64,000 bases of DNA from positions 62,001 to 126,000 of the forward strand of contig JANREK010000046.1 in assembly GCA_030726065.1 (NCBI GenBank). Direction: 5' to 3'. Both the position numbers and the translations under genes were made by a program. Shown one piece after another: positions 1 through 8,361 of this stretch; positions within the stretch are counted from its first letter, which is position 1, and each line of letters begins with the position of its first letter. The notes beneath the pieces were generated by a model that was not told the DNA's origin, searched no databases, and saw only the letters and a list, made by a program, of their open reading frames with translations. This DNA comes from Sediminibacterium sp. Its GTDB lineage: Bacteria > Bacteroidota > Bacteroidia > Chitinophagales > Chitinophagaceae.

Positions 1-2
1 AA

Positions 3-110
3 GCAGTGAAAACAATTCAAAGCAAGGTTGAAAAATCTACTTTGGGTGACTTAGGTGCTTTAGCTGAAATCAAAGCGAAAATGGACGACGACAACGCTAA
101 TAAAGGATAG
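3..110 (+). CDS. C-terminal end of an unidentified protein (partial)
   Basis: An open frame enters from the left edge and ends at a TAG stop, giving 35 residues. The tail is helical and charged, with a run of three Asp followed by Asn-Ala-Asn-Lys-Gly. A strong terminator hairpin follows 25 bases later, which supports this being a true gene end. Too little is visible to name the protein. It lies upstream of bamD but is separated from it by the terminator, so it belongs to another transcription unit. Confidence 0.6.
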   Translation, partial: AVKTIQSKVEKSTLGDLGALAEIKAKMDDDNANKG

Positions 111-135
111 TTTACGATCCTAGGTTATTGATATG

Positions 136-166
136 GGCCATCCCGGAACACGGGATGGCCTTTTTT
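136..166 (+). terminator. Rho-independent terminator
   Basis: A perfect 10-bp GC-rich stem (GGCCATCCCG with CGGGATGGCC) with a 5-base loop is followed directly by six T. It ends the partial gene at the left edge and insulates bamD from it. Confidence 0.93.
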
Positions 167-232
167 ATGTAATTCTTAACGCTAAAGCCTCCAATTTGGA
201 TTATTTTTAGTCATAAATTGGGGATTATTAGT

Positions 233-240
233 TAATTTTG
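233..240 (+). promoter_or_regulatory. -7 box of the bamD promoter
   Basis: TAATTTTG matches the Bacteroidota -7 consensus TAnnTTTG. It ends 9 bases before the chosen ATG at 250, so the transcript would have almost no leader. No good -33 TTG is seen at the usual spacing. Confidence 0.55.
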
Positions 241-249
241 CCTCCCTGT

Positions 250-1044
250 ATGAATAGAATAGTTGTCCTTTTTTGTATCGTTTTGGGTTTGAGTTCTTGC
301 GCTTCAAAATTTCAGAAAATTTTGAAGAATAAGGATACGGACTTTAAAGTGAAAATGGCTGAAAAGTACTTTGAAGAAAAAAAGTATGGGAATGCACAAC
401 AGCTCTTTGAATCTGTCATACCTTTTGTAAAAGGAACTGCTCGTTACGAGGAGTTGTATTTAAAATTTGCAAACTCGTATTATTTTGATAAAGATTACGA
501 AAACGCAGAAAATTTATTTAAAACTTTCGTTGAGTATTTTCCGAATAGTGCGAAAAGGGAGGAAGTAGAATACATGAGAGCGTATACTTATTATAAGCGT
601 TCTCCAAAAGCGGAGTTAGACCAAACAACAACGAATAGAACCATTCAATTAATGCAGTCTTTTATCAATGGATATCCAACGAGTCCAAAAGTGAAGGAAG
701 CGACGGATGTGATTGATGTCTCTCGTGCAAAGTTGGAGTTGAAGGATTATAAAACTGCTACTTTGTATTTTAATTTGGCATTATATCGTTCCGCAGCCAT
801 TTCATATGGCTTATTGTCCGATGGTTATCCAGATTCAAAAAGTGCAGATCAATATAAATTATTAACGATAAAGGCATATTATAAATTTGCCGAGAATAGT
901 TTCGTTGATAAGCAAAAGGAAAGATTTGAAAAAGTAATAGCAGAATATAACGATTTCATGGATAGGTATAGTGATAGTCCATTATTACCTGAGGTTAAAA
1001 AAATTAAAACACAAACTGATAATTTATTAAATAATATAAAATGA
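250..1044 (+). CDS. bamD: Outer membrane protein assembly factor BamD (lipoprotein)
   Basis: BamD is the essential lipoprotein of the BAM complex, which folds beta-barrel proteins into the outer membrane from the periplasmic side. The 264-residue product begins with a short hydrophobic signal ending in a lipobox (Leu-Ser-Ser-Cys), then TPR-like helical repeats with the pattern ANSYYFDKDYENAENLF typical of the family. The ATG at 250 was chosen: the frame extends to a TTG at 238, but that TTG lies inside the promoter box and would spoil the signal peptide. The stop overlaps the rpoZ start by four bases (ATGA), so the two are translationally coupled. Confidence 0.9.
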   Translation: MNRIVVLFCIVLGLSSCASKFQKILKNKDTDFKVKMAEKYFEEKKYGNAQQLFESVIPFVKGTARYEELYLKFANSYYFDKDYENAENLFKTFVEYFPNSAKREEVEYMRAYTYYKRSPKAELDQTTTNRTIQLMQSFINGYPTSPKVKEATDVIDVSRAKLELKDYKTATLYFNLALYRSAAISYGLLSDGYPDSKSADQYKLLTIKAYYKFAENSFVDKQKERFEKVIAEYNDFMDRYSDSPLLPEVKKIKTQTDNLLNNIK

Positions 1045-1385
1045 GTAAATTAAGAAGACATATGGGTGCTAATGTTCCCTCTGTTGTAGAAACAAAAAGT
1101 TTAAAAGCATTAAAAGCTAAAACTGGTAATCTGTATGAGTCTATCTCAATCATCTCTAAAAGAGCGAATCAAATCAATATCTCTATCAGAGAGGAATTGC
1201 ATTCAAAATTAGAAGAGTTTGCAAGCCACACCGATAGCTTGGAGGAGATTCATGAGAACAAGGAGCAAATTGAAATTTCAAAGGCGTATGAGCGTATGCC
1301 AAACCCTGCGATTTTAGCAACTGCTGAGTTTATTGATGATAAGATTCATTATCGTAAGAATGAGGAGACGGATTTATTTCGTTAA
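1041..1385 (+). CDS. rpoZ: DNA-directed RNA polymerase subunit omega
   Basis: This 114-residue protein matches the divergent omega subunit of Bacteroidota, which helps assemble RNA polymerase. The RpoZ core is seen in NLYESISIISKRANQI and in the later stretch YERMPNPAILATAEF. Its position directly after bamD with an ATGA overlap is the usual arrangement in this phylum. A terminator follows 20 bases after the stop, so bamD-rpoZ is a two-gene unit here. The coaBC gene that often comes next in relatives is absent from this place. Confidence 0.88.
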   Translation: MSKLRRHMGANVPSVVETKSLKALKAKTGNLYESISIISKRANQINISIREELHSKLEEFASHTDSLEEIHENKEQIEISKAYERMPNPAILATAEFIDDKIHYRKNEETDLFR

Positions 1386-1404
1386 TTCAAATATATTAAT
1401 ATTA

Positions 1405-1442
1405 AAGCGTCCCGAAATGTGTAAACTATCGGGACGTTTTTG
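1405..1442 (+). terminator. Rho-independent terminator after rpoZ
   Basis: CGTCCCGA pairs with TCGGGACG (8 bp, extended by A-T pairs) around a 13-base loop, followed by TTTTTG. Confidence 0.85.
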
Positions 1443-1484
1443 TATTTTAGAGATATCCAATGGCATTAAAAATTAGGACGTATC

Positions 1485-2405
1485 ATGTATAGGCTCGTTC
1501 AAATATTTTGTTTCGTAGTTCTATTGCAATATTCAACTGTTGCACAGGAATTAAATGCGACCGTTACCTTGCAAACAAATAAGGTGGATAATCAAGTAGA
1601 TCCAAAAACTTTTGTTCAATTACAAAGTCAATTAAAGGATTTTTTAAATCAGCGCAAATGGACGTCTGATGCTTTTTCAAACGAAGAAAAAATTGATTGT
1701 AATTTTTATATTACTATTGAATCCATGGTTTCATTAGGCGTGTATGAAGCGAAATTAAGTATTGTATCCAATAGGCCTGTATATAATAGTGCGTATACGA
1801 CACCTTTACTCAATATGCAGGATGCAAATTTTACATTTAAATACCAATTGTCACAGCCCATTGAATTTAATGAAAATAGGGTGCAAGGGGCCGATCCATT
1901 AGCTGCTAACTTAACAGCAACTTTGGCTTATTATATCTATGTTATTCTTGGATTGGATTATGATTCTTATTCCTTACAAGGAGGAAAGCCTTATTTTAAT
2001 AAAGCTTTAAATATTGTAAACAATGCACCCGAGGGTTCCGGTATTACTGGTTGGAAATCCTATGATGGACAAAGAAACAGGTATTTATTAATTGATAATT
2101 TTACGCAAAGTGGTTTTGATAAATTACATAGTGTATTATACAGTTATTATAGAGAAGGGTTGGATCAGTTGGTAGAGAAGCCAGCTGTTGCGAAAGCAGC
2201 TATTTTAAATTCCTTAATGAGTATGCAGGAATTACTTGAAGCAAGCTCAAATACCATGGCAGTTCCTATTTTAATGCAAGGTAAGGTCACGGAAATCATC
2301 GGCATTTTTGGGAATGCGGATAAGTCAATGAAAAAGCAATTAATTACGACACTATCTGCCATTGATATTACCAATATTAATAAGTACAAAGAAAAATTAG
2401 AATGA
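1485..2405 (+). CDS. DUF4835 family secreted protein (PorD-like)
   Basis: A 306-residue protein with an N-terminal signal peptide (cleavage likely after the Val-Ala-Gln near residue 20). The body fits the DUF4835 family of Bacteroidota: an early NATVTLQTNKVDNQVDP segment, NFYITIESM in the middle, and a C-terminal helical part with an NINKYKEKLE end. Some annotations call this family PorD and link it to the type IX secretion system. That link is from recall and is not shown by the sequence. It starts after the rpoZ terminator and overlaps the next gene by four bases. Confidence 0.75.
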   Translation: MYRLVQIFCFVVLLQYSTVAQELNATVTLQTNKVDNQVDPKTFVQLQSQLKDFLNQRKWTSDAFSNEEKIDCNFYITIESMVSLGVYEAKLSIVSNRPVYNSAYTTPLLNMQDANFTFKYQLSQPIEFNENRVQGADPLAANLTATLAYYIYVILGLDYDSYSLQGGKPYFNKALNIVNNAPEGSGITGWKSYDGQRNRYLLIDNFTQSGFDKLHSVLYSYYREGLDQLVEKPAVAKAAILNSLMSMQELLEASSNTMAVPILMQGKVTEIIGIFGNADKSMKKQLITTLSAIDITNINKYKEKLE

Positions 2406-2752
2406 GGTATTTAATTTTTATCATCCTCTTATTTTTTGCAGCCTGTAATTTTTCAAGCAAGGGAAAGCCAGTAGTGGAATTCCCGGTAATGCAAAAGGTA
2501 GTGTGGGAATTGATGAAATCGGATGACTATTATATTCGGATTTCATTATCTGATTCTACTTTAAAAGGAAAGTATAAAAACATTGAAATGTACGAGCAGA
2601 TTTTTCAATTAAACAAGATCACGGCCAAGGATTTTTATGCCACTATTGATTATTACGAAAAACACCCCATTTTGTTTAAGGAATTAATGGATTCGGTGAG
2701 CAGTTTGTCGAAAAAGGAAAATTTAACACCAATAAGACCCTTAATAAAATAA
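2402..2752 (+). CDS. DUF4296 family lipoprotein
   Basis: A 116-residue protein with a lipoprotein signal (hydrophobic stretch ending Phe-Ala-Ala-Cys, Cys at residue 15). It fits DUF4296, a small Bacteroidota family with the layout MxxVVWELMxSDDYY, then YEQIFQLNKITAKDF, then YYEKHP, a three-helix pattern repeated here. Its function is unknown. The ATG overlaps the stop of the DUF4835 gene (ATGA), so the two proteins are probably made together and may act together at the outer membrane. Confidence 0.75.
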   Translation: MRYLIFIILLFFAACNFSSKGKPVVEFPVMQKVVWELMKSDDYYIRISLSDSTLKGKYKNIEMYEQIFQLNKITAKDFYATIDYYEKHPILFKELMDSVSSLSKKENLTPIRPLIK

Positions 2753-2771
2753 AAATACAAGTTCCCTTTAT

Positions 2772-2779
2772 TACTTTTG
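2772..2779 (+). promoter_or_regulatory. -7 box of the peroxiredoxin promoter
   Basis: TACTTTTG matches TAnnTTTG and lies 35 bases before the ATG at 2815. Confidence 0.5.
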
Positions 2780-2814
2780 CAAAAACTATAATTAACCATT
2801 AAAATTCATAAAAA

Positions 2815-3288
2815 ATGAGCATTTCAATCGGACAAGCAGCACCTGCTTTTACATTATTTGACACAGACAAAAAACCAACTTCATTATCAGACTACAAAGG
2901 AAAGAATGTAGTTGTATTGTTTTTCCCTTTAGCATTTACAGGCGTTTGTACTACAGAGTTATGTAGCATTAGAGACAACATTGGAGTTTATAATTCTGCT
3001 AATGCAGAAGTACTAGGTATCTCAGTTGATTCTTTATTTACATTAGGTAAATTTAAAGAGGAACAAAAATTAAATTTTTCTTTATTGAGTGATTTTAATA
3101 AAGCTGCTTCAAAAGCATTTGATGTATTGTATGAAACTTTCCCAGCATTTGAAATGCAAGGTGTTGCAAAGCGTTCTGCTTTCGTGATTGACAAAGAAGG
3201 GGTTGTTCAATATGCTGAAATATGCCCAACGCCAGGTGACTTGCCTAACTTTGAGGCAATCCAAACAGTGTTGAATACATTGAACTGA
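2815..3288 (+). CDS. Peroxiredoxin (Prx5/AhpE-like)
   Basis: A 157-residue thiol peroxidase that reduces hydroperoxides in the cytoplasm. The peroxidatic cysteine is C45 in the motif P38-LAF-T42-GV-C45. A second cysteine five residues later (C50) could be the resolving residue, as in atypical 2-Cys enzymes. The thioredoxin-like fold is suggested by KNVVVLFFPLAFTG and by the late segment RSAFVIDKEGVVQY. Length is normal for the family and there is no signal peptide. It has its own promoter and terminator, so it is monocistronic. Confidence 0.85.
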   Translation: MSISIGQAAPAFTLFDTDKKPTSLSDYKGKNVVVLFFPLAFTGVCTTELCSIRDNIGVYNSANAEVLGISVDSLFTLGKFKEEQKLNFSLLSDFNKAASKAFDVLYETFPAFEMQGVAKRSAFVIDKEGVVQYAEICPTPGDLPNFEAIQTVLNTLN

Positions 3289-3293
3289 AACAT

Positions 3294-3336
3294 TAAATCT
3301 TGTTAGGTTTTATGAAATATAAACCTACAAGATTTA
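3294..3336. repeat. Long inverted repeat after the peroxiredoxin gene
   Basis: TAAATCTTGTTAGGTTT is followed 10 bases later by AAACCTACAAGATTTA, a 16-bp stem with one bulged T. It begins six bases after the peroxiredoxin stop and precedes a separate canonical terminator by 15 bases. It has no T run of its own. Confidence 0.7.
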
Positions 3337-3351
3337 ATCGCTTATGATTTT

Positions 3352-3383
3352 AAAAGGATCTCGACAAGTCGAGATCCTTTTTT
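3352..3383. terminator. Bidirectional terminator
   Basis: AAAAGGATCTCGA pairs perfectly with TCGAGATCCTTTT around the loop CAAG. It has T runs on both strands and lies between the convergent peroxiredoxin and methyltransferase genes. Confidence 0.9.
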
Positions 3384-3414
3384 AGTTCTTGCTAGTTTTT
3401 AAAATCTTACTTTT

Positions 3415-4590
3415 CTATCTATCGCAAACCTCGACAATCAAAAACTTTAAGTAGTGGGTGTTTTCCATACCCCATATAATAGGATGGTCGCTGGATTGTG
3501 ATTGATAAGTCACTTGCCTGATTCTTTTTTTAGCATCTCTTGCAGCCATATCAATGGTGTCTAAAAATAGTTCGAGACTCACTAGGTTGGTGCAACTTGA
3601 AGTGACTAAAAATCCGCCACTATTGATCATCTTCATTCCGCGCAAATTAATTTCCTTATATCCTGTGATGGCCTTGTCAATACTATTTCTACTTTTTGTA
3701 AATGCAGGCGGATCTAACATCACCACATCATATTTTCGACCTTCCTTACCCCAGGTTTTTAAAACGTCAAATGCGTTCATGGTTTCAAACTTAACAATAT
3801 GATCTAGCTTATTCAAAGCAGCATTTTTGTTTGCTTGTGCTACTGCACTTTCTGAAATATCAATGCCTAGAACTGACTTTGCGCCATAGTGTGCTGCGTG
3901 AATTTCAAAGGTACCTGTGTAGGTAAACGCACCTAATACATCTGCGCCAGAAACAATTTTTTGAATGGCACGACGGTTGTCTTGTTGGTCTAAAAAGTAT
4001 CCTGTCTTTTGTCCATTTTCAATATTCACATAAAACTGTAAACCATTTTCATTGATCGTAATTTCGGTAGGGAATGGGTCGCTTAAAAAACCTTTAATTT
4101 GTGTAAGCCCTTCTAATTCACGCACAGGAACATCGTTACGTTCGTAAATTCCTTTCGGATGAAAAATAGCATTAATCGCATCTACAATTGCTGGTTTCCA
4201 TTTTTCAATACCCAATGATAAAGTTTGCAAAACAAAGTAGTCATTAAATTTATCAATAATTAATGCAGGTAATTCATCTGCCTCACCGAATACCAATCTG
4301 CAATTTTCAACATAACCTAATTGTTGGCGGTAGGCCCAAGCCGTTGCAATTTTTTTATGAAAAAAGGCGGCATCAATGGTATCTCTTTGTCGGGTTAATA
4401 GCCGAATGGTAATTTGGGAATTGGTATTAATGTATCCGCGACCTGCCAATTGACCATCAAAAAAATAAACTTCGACCAAGTCCCCGGGTTCCACCGTCCC
4501 AGCAATACGGTCAATTTCATTATTATAAATCCAAGGGTGGCCAGAAGCGATCCTTTGGGTTATTTTCTTGTTTAAATACACCTTTGTCAT
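3415..4590 (-). CDS. Class I SAM-dependent rRNA methyltransferase, RlmI-like
   Basis: A 391-residue protein of the RlmI/COG1092 family, which methylates C5 of a cytosine in 23S rRNA (C1962 in E. coli). An N-terminal PUA-like RNA-binding domain begins with KKITQRIASGHPWIYNNE. The Rossmann methyltransferase follows, with the SAM-binding stretch DVLGAFTYTGTFEIHAA, the motif IV LDPPAFTKS and a later SSCTN containing the likely catalytic cysteine. Full length for the family. The position methylated in this organism is inferred from E. coli. A TATATTTG box four bases before the ATG supports this start and suggests a leaderless mRNA. Confidence 0.85.
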   Translation of the reverse strand: MTKVYLNKKITQRIASGHPWIYNNEIDRIAGTVEPGDLVEVYFFDGQLAGRGYINTNSQITIRLLTRQRDTIDAAFFHKKIATAWAYRQQLGYVENCRLVFGEADELPALIIDKFNDYFVLQTLSLGIEKWKPAIVDAINAIFHPKGIYERNDVPVRELEGLTQIKGFLSDPFPTEITINENGLQFYVNIENGQKTGYFLDQQDNRRAIQKIVSGADVLGAFTYTGTFEIHAAHYGAKSVLGIDISESAVAQANKNAALNKLDHIVKFETMNAFDVLKTWGKEGRKYDVVMLDPPAFTKSRNSIDKAITGYKEINLRGMKMINSGGFLVTSSCTNLVSLELFLDTIDMAARDAKKRIRQVTYQSQSSDHPIIWGMENTHYLKFLIVEVCDR

Positions 4591-4594
4591 GGCA

Positions 4595-4602
4595 CAAATA
4601 TA
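4595..4602 (-). promoter_or_regulatory. -7 box for the RlmI-like gene
   Basis: On the minus strand TATATTTG fits TAnnTTTG, with exactly four bases (TGCC) between it and the ATG. The expected transcription start would fall on or beside the A of the start codon. Confidence 0.6.
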
Positions 4603-4653
4603 GGCAGAGAATAAGTGACAACTTGTTCATTTTTAGGCCCTTTTATGTCAATT

Positions 4654-4684
4654 TTGCTATTTTATTGCTTTGGCAATATTTTTG
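4654..4684 (+). promoter_or_regulatory. grpE-dnaJ promoter (-33 TTG and -7 box)
   Basis: TTG at 4654-4656, a 20-base spacer, then TATTTTTG at 4677-4684. This is a full match to the Bacteroidota TTG-N19/20-TAnnTTTG promoter. It lies 26 bases before grpE. Confidence 0.65.
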
Positions 4685-4710
4685 GAAGATATTTGTATCA
4701 ATAATAGACT

Positions 4711-5283
4711 ATGCAAGATAAAGAACCTATAAACACGGCATCGGACAAAATGGAGGAAAAATTAGTGGAAAACGAAGCAACGAATGAGTCAAATCCATCA
4801 ACGGAGCAGGCAACCGAGGAGGCGCCCGTTTTAAGTGAATTGGATGCCCTAAAATTGGAGTTGGTTGATCAAAAGGACAAATACCTAAGGTTAATGGCTG
4901 ACTTCGAGAATTTCAGACGTCGTACCGCTAAAGAGCGTATTGAATTAATTCAAACGGCAAGCAAGGAAGTAATTGTTTCTTTTTTGGATGTATTGGATGA
5001 TTGTGACCGTGCCGAAAAGCAATTGAATAGTTCAGATGATATTGCTTTACAAAAAGAAGGAATTCAATTGGTGTTCAATAAAGTAAGGTCTACTTTAAAT
5101 GCAAAGGGAGTTGTTGCGATGGTAAGTGTCAACGAAACTTTTGATGTAGATAAACACGAAGCAATTACAGAAGTACCTGTACCCAATGATAAGATGAAAG
5201 GAAAAATTGTTGATGAAATAGCTAAAGGCTATTTATTAAATGATAAAATTATTCGTTTTGCTAAAGTGGTGGTAGGCAAATAA
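4711..5283 (+). CDS. grpE: Nucleotide exchange factor GrpE
   Basis: GrpE releases ADP from DnaK and so drives the Hsp70 folding cycle. The 190-residue product has the expected order: an acidic disordered N-terminus (about 45 residues), a long coiled coil beginning at [29 protein letters not shown], and a C-terminal beta domain ending in [18 protein letters not shown], close to the family signature. It lies 10 bases before dnaJ and shares its promoter. dnaK itself is not in the window. No CIRCE element is seen upstream. Confidence 0.95.
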   Translation: MQDKEPINTASDKMEEKLVENEATNESNPSTEQATEEAPVLSELDALKLELVDQKDKYLRLMADFENFRRRTAKERIELIQTASKEVIVSFLDVLDDCDRAEKQLNSSDDIALQKEGIQLVFNKVRSTLNAKGVVAMVSVNETFDVDKHEAITEVPVPNDKMKGKIVDEIAKGYLLNDKIIRFAKVVVGK

Positions 5284-5293
5284 AAAAAGCATT

Positions 5294-6460
5294 ATGTCAA
5301 AAAGAGATTTTTACGAAATATTAGGCGTTAGTAAGTCTGCATCCACTGATGAAATCAAAAAAGCGTATCGTAAGGTAGCTATGCAATTTCATCCAGATCG
5401 AAATCCTGGAGACAAACAAGCCGAAGAAAAATTTAAGGAAGCTGCGGAAGCTTATGAAATATTAAGTGATGGCGATAAAAAAGCTAAGTATGATCGATTC
5501 GGTCATCAAGCGTTTGGTCCTGGCACAGGCGGCGGCGGTGCTTATGGCGGCGGCGGAATGGATATGAATGATATTTTCAGTCAATTTGGTGACATATTTG
5601 GGGATGAAGGATTTGGTGGATTTTTTGGCGGCGGAGGTTCTAGGTCAAGGTCGTCAAGAGCGACTGGACAAAGAGGTAGCAATTTGCGTATTAAATTAAA
5701 GTTGAGTTTTGAAGAAATAGCGAATGGGGTTAATAAGAAAGTAAATGTGAAAAAGCATGTTACTTGTACCACCTGTGGTGGTAATGGTGCTAAAGATAAA
5801 AATAGTGTGCAAACCTGCGGCACTTGTAATGGTTCAGGTCAAGTGAAACGTGTGACCAATACTTTTTTAGGTCAAATGCAAACCGTGAATACTTGTCCAT
5901 CCTGTAATGGTCAAGGAAATACGGTTACTGCAAAATGTGCGGGATGTAAAGGAGAAGGACGCATGTATGGTGAAGAAACTATTTCCATTGATATACCAGC
6001 TGGCGTGCAAGATGGTATGCAATTAAGTATGTCTGGGAAAGGCAATGCAGGTGAGCGTGGCGGTAGCCCGGGGGATTTAATCATCATGATTGAAGAAGAA
6101 CCACATGAGTCCTTACATCGAGATGGTTTAAATGTAGCATTCGATTTATATATCACTATTCCTGATGCAGTTTTCGGAACAAGTGTGGAAGTGCCTACGA
6201 TTGATGGTCGTGCTAAAATAAAAATACCACCAGGAACACAGAGTGGTAAAATATTTAGATTAAAAGGGAAAGGATTTCCGGAAGTACAAGGTTATGCAAA
6301 AGGAGATCAATTGATTAATGTAAACATATGGACACCGCAGCACGTTAGTGATGAGGAAAAAGCAGCTTTAGAAAAAATGCAACTCAGTGAAAACTTTAAA
6401 CCCAAAAATATAAAGGGGGAGAAAAGTTTTTACGATCGCGTAAAAGAAACTTTCAGATAA
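5294..6460 (+). CDS. dnaJ: Chaperone DnaJ
   Basis: A 388-residue type I Hsp40 co-chaperone that delivers clients to DnaK and triggers its ATPase. It has a J domain with HPD at residues 33-35, then a Gly/Phe-rich linker (about 75-115). Four CxxCxGxG zinc repeats follow, with cysteines at 158/161, 175/178, 201/204 and 215/218, and then the C-terminal substrate domains. All eight zinc cysteines are present, so it is a full-length functional type. It is co-transcribed with grpE. It converges on hpt with a 27-base gap and no clear terminator between. Confidence 0.96.
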   Translation: MSKRDFYEILGVSKSASTDEIKKAYRKVAMQFHPDRNPGDKQAEEKFKEAAEAYEILSDGDKKAKYDRFGHQAFGPGTGGGGAYGGGGMDMNDIFSQFGDIFGDEGFGGFFGGGGSRSRSSRATGQRGSNLRIKLKLSFEEIANGVNKKVNVKKHVTCTTCGGNGAKDKNSVQTCGTCNGSGQVKRVTNTFLGQMQTVNTCPSCNGQGNTVTAKCAGCKGEGRMYGEETISIDIPAGVQDGMQLSMSGKGNAGERGGSPGDLIIMIEEEPHESLHRDGLNVAFDLYITIPDAVFGTSVEVPTIDGRAKIKIPPGTQSGKIFRLKGKGFPEVQGYAKGDQLINVNIWTPQHVSDEEKAALEKMQLSENFKPKNIKGEKSFYDRVKETFR

Positions 6461-6487
6461 TAATAAACGATCGGACAAAACAAAGCC

Positions 6488-7027
6488 CTAGTCTTCTTTT
6501 AATTGATAGATGTCCTTGGAATTACGGCCAAGTCCATCGTAATCTAATCCATATCCCACTACAAATTTGTTGGGGATTTCAAAACAGTCATAGTCCACCT
6601 TGATCGGATAGGCAAGCGCCTCTTTTTTATTTAATAGTACTGCAATTTTTAAAGAAGCTAATTGTTGTGATTGTAATTGTGGTAAAAAATGGTGCAGGGT
6701 TTTGCCTGTATCAATAATGTCTTCCAAAATAATTACGTGTCGGTCATTTAAATTAGTATCCAAGCCAATGGCTGTAATTACATTGCCTGTGGAGCTTACG
6801 CCTTTATAGGAAGCTAGCTTTACAAAACATACTTCAGCTTCAAAATCAAGGTACTTAAATAAGTCTGCGGTAAATAAAAACGACCCATTCAAAATGGATA
6901 AGAACAACGGTTTTTTATTACCGTAATCCTTTTTTAATTGTTGCGCGAGCAGTTGGATTTTTTCCTGAATCTCTTGGTCAGTTATATAAGGAGTAAATTC
7001 TTTATCGTGTATTTTAATCGTAGACAT
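6488..7027 (-). CDS. hpt: Hypoxanthine phosphoribosyltransferase
   Basis: A 179-residue type I phosphoribosyltransferase of purine salvage, converting hypoxanthine or guanine plus PRPP to IMP or GMP. The PRPP-binding motif VIILEDIIDTGKT lies near residue 100, and the base-binding end has KVDYDCFEIPNKFVVGYGLDY with the conserved Lys/Phe/Val-Val-Gly-Tyr-Gly-Leu-Asp-Tyr pattern. Length is standard. It is the last gene of a probable minus-strand run with the LysM hydrolase 39 bases upstream. Confidence 0.92.
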   Translation of the reverse strand: MSTIKIHDKEFTPYITDQEIQEKIQLLAQQLKKDYGNKKPLFLSILNGSFLFTADLFKYLDFEAEVCFVKLASYKGVSSTGNVITAIGLDTNLNDRHVIILEDIIDTGKTLHHFLPQLQSQQLASLKIAVLLNKKEALAYPIKVDYDCFEIPNKFVVGYGLDYDGLGRNSKDIYQLKED

Positions 7028-7066
7028 ATGTGATGAACTTTTAAATTGAATAACTTTATAAGTTGA

Positions 7067-8359
7067 TTATTTTTTAAGCGACAGTTTTGTTTTTTGTTCT
7101 TTGGGCTTTACTAAAATTAGCTGTTTACCTGCTGCAGGATTATCGCTAATACCAGGGTTGTATTTCTTTAATTTTTTTAATTGAATGCATTCCTTTTGAC
7201 TAATGTCATAAAGGCTTTCACCAGAGACTACTAAATGAAAACTTTTATCACCTTCTGATTTTTTGTTTGCTAAAAATAATAATTGGTCTTGGGCTAATAG
7301 ATCGGTTTCTTTTAAATCATTAAATACAAAAATCTTGTATAGGGGGATGGTATGCTCGGTTGCAATTTGTAAAAGCGAAGTACCAGCTTTAGCCCAAATT
7401 ACAGCAACCTGGTTTATTTTAAATGGTTTGTCAGGGTAAATGCTGGTTGGCTTTTTTGCTATTGTATCTTTTACAGGTGTAATCGTTTTTTTGACAATTG
7501 CAGTATCCTTGCCAATGCTATTCATTATTATTTCGGTCACCGTTGCGTTTGTTTTGCTTGATTCAATGCCTTTAATATTATTAATAGGTAAACTTGCTTG
7601 ATTTATATAATTGCTAGCACTATCCTTTACTGCCTTTACTTCAATGGTGGTATCATTTTTCACAGCGATAGCGGTATCCTTATTTTCTACAATGGCAATA
7701 CTTAATTCTTTCGGTGCATCCGATACTAAATTGGTACCAGTTTCTTTTTTATCTATGGTTGTGTTTTTTGCTACAATCGTTTTTGGTGCAATGATTGGTT
7801 TTTCAATGACTTCGGTCGTTTCTGATGATGCAGTATCATTTTCATCATTTAACTCTGGAAAATTGAATTGCGACAATTCGTAATCATCAATCACTTTCAT
7901 TAATTTATTCGCATAATCACTTGCAGTTGCATATCCAGCCTTTTTTAAACCAATCGCCCATGCAGAATCATCTACGGAATCTAATTGGAAAAGTGGCGCG
8001 TAATTCGGTCTTGTTTTGATAAAATTGGAGTGATCAATAAAAGAAGCGTTGGCATTTGGATATGCCCTAAAGCACTCTTGTTTGCTATCATCGTCTTGAT
8101 AGGTAGTTTCCCCTTTCCAATCAGTTTTACATTTGATACCAAAGTGATTATTAAAATTCAATGCTAAATTACTTTCGCCGCTATTGGACTCAACAATACC
8201 TTGGGCCAGTGTAATAGAAGCAGGAATGCCCGTACGTTTCATTTCTTTAATGGCAATTTCCTTATATTGGTCAATATAGATAAGTGTTGCCGTTTTTTGC
8301 GCAGATAAGGTAATGCAAAAAAAAGGAAGGAGTAGTAATATCGTAAACTTAAATTTCAT
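7067..8359 (-). CDS. Glucosaminidase-domain peptidoglycan hydrolase with LysM repeats
   Basis: A 430-residue secreted cell-wall hydrolase. A signal peptide ends near residue 20 (SAQ). Residues about 25-165 form a glucosaminidase domain of the FlgJ/endo-beta-N-acetylglucosaminidase type, with SITLAQGIVESNSGES carrying the likely catalytic Glu, then NNHFGIKC and FRAYPNANASFIDHS. A Thr/Lys/Ile-rich linker of about 150 residues follows. The C-terminal 110 residues contain two LysM-like repeats, one ending in YKIFVFND and one with VVSGESLYDISQ, which bind glycan. It lies two bases from the upstream O-methyltransferase gene, so they are probably co-transcribed. Confidence 0.86.
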   Translation of the reverse strand: MKFKFTILLLLPFFCITLSAQKTATLIYIDQYKEIAIKEMKRTGIPASITLAQGIVESNSGESNLALNFNNHFGIKCKTDWKGETTYQDDDSKQECFRAYPNANASFIDHSNFIKTRPNYAPLFQLDSVDDSAWAIGLKKAGYATASDYANKLMKVIDDYELSQFNFPELNDENDTASSETTEVIEKPIIAPKTIVAKNTTIDKKETGTNLVSDAPKELSIAIVENKDTAIAVKNDTTIEVKAVKDSASNYINQASLPINNIKGIESSKTNATVTEIIMNSIGKDTAIVKKTITPVKDTIAKKPTSIYPDKPFKINQVAVIWAKAGTSLLQIATEHTIPLYKIFVFNDLKETDLLAQDQLLFLANKKSEGDKSFHLVVSGESLYDISQKECIQLKKLKKYNPGISDNPAAGKQLILVKPKEQKTKLSLKK

Positions 8360-8361
8360 GC

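Noticed and set aside
238..249. Upstream TTG start for bamD
   Set aside because: The TTG is the end of the TAATTTTG promoter box. The same artefact occurs at 26266 (citrate synthase), 44265 (metX) and 51015 (RsmB-like); ATG starts further in give normal N-termini.
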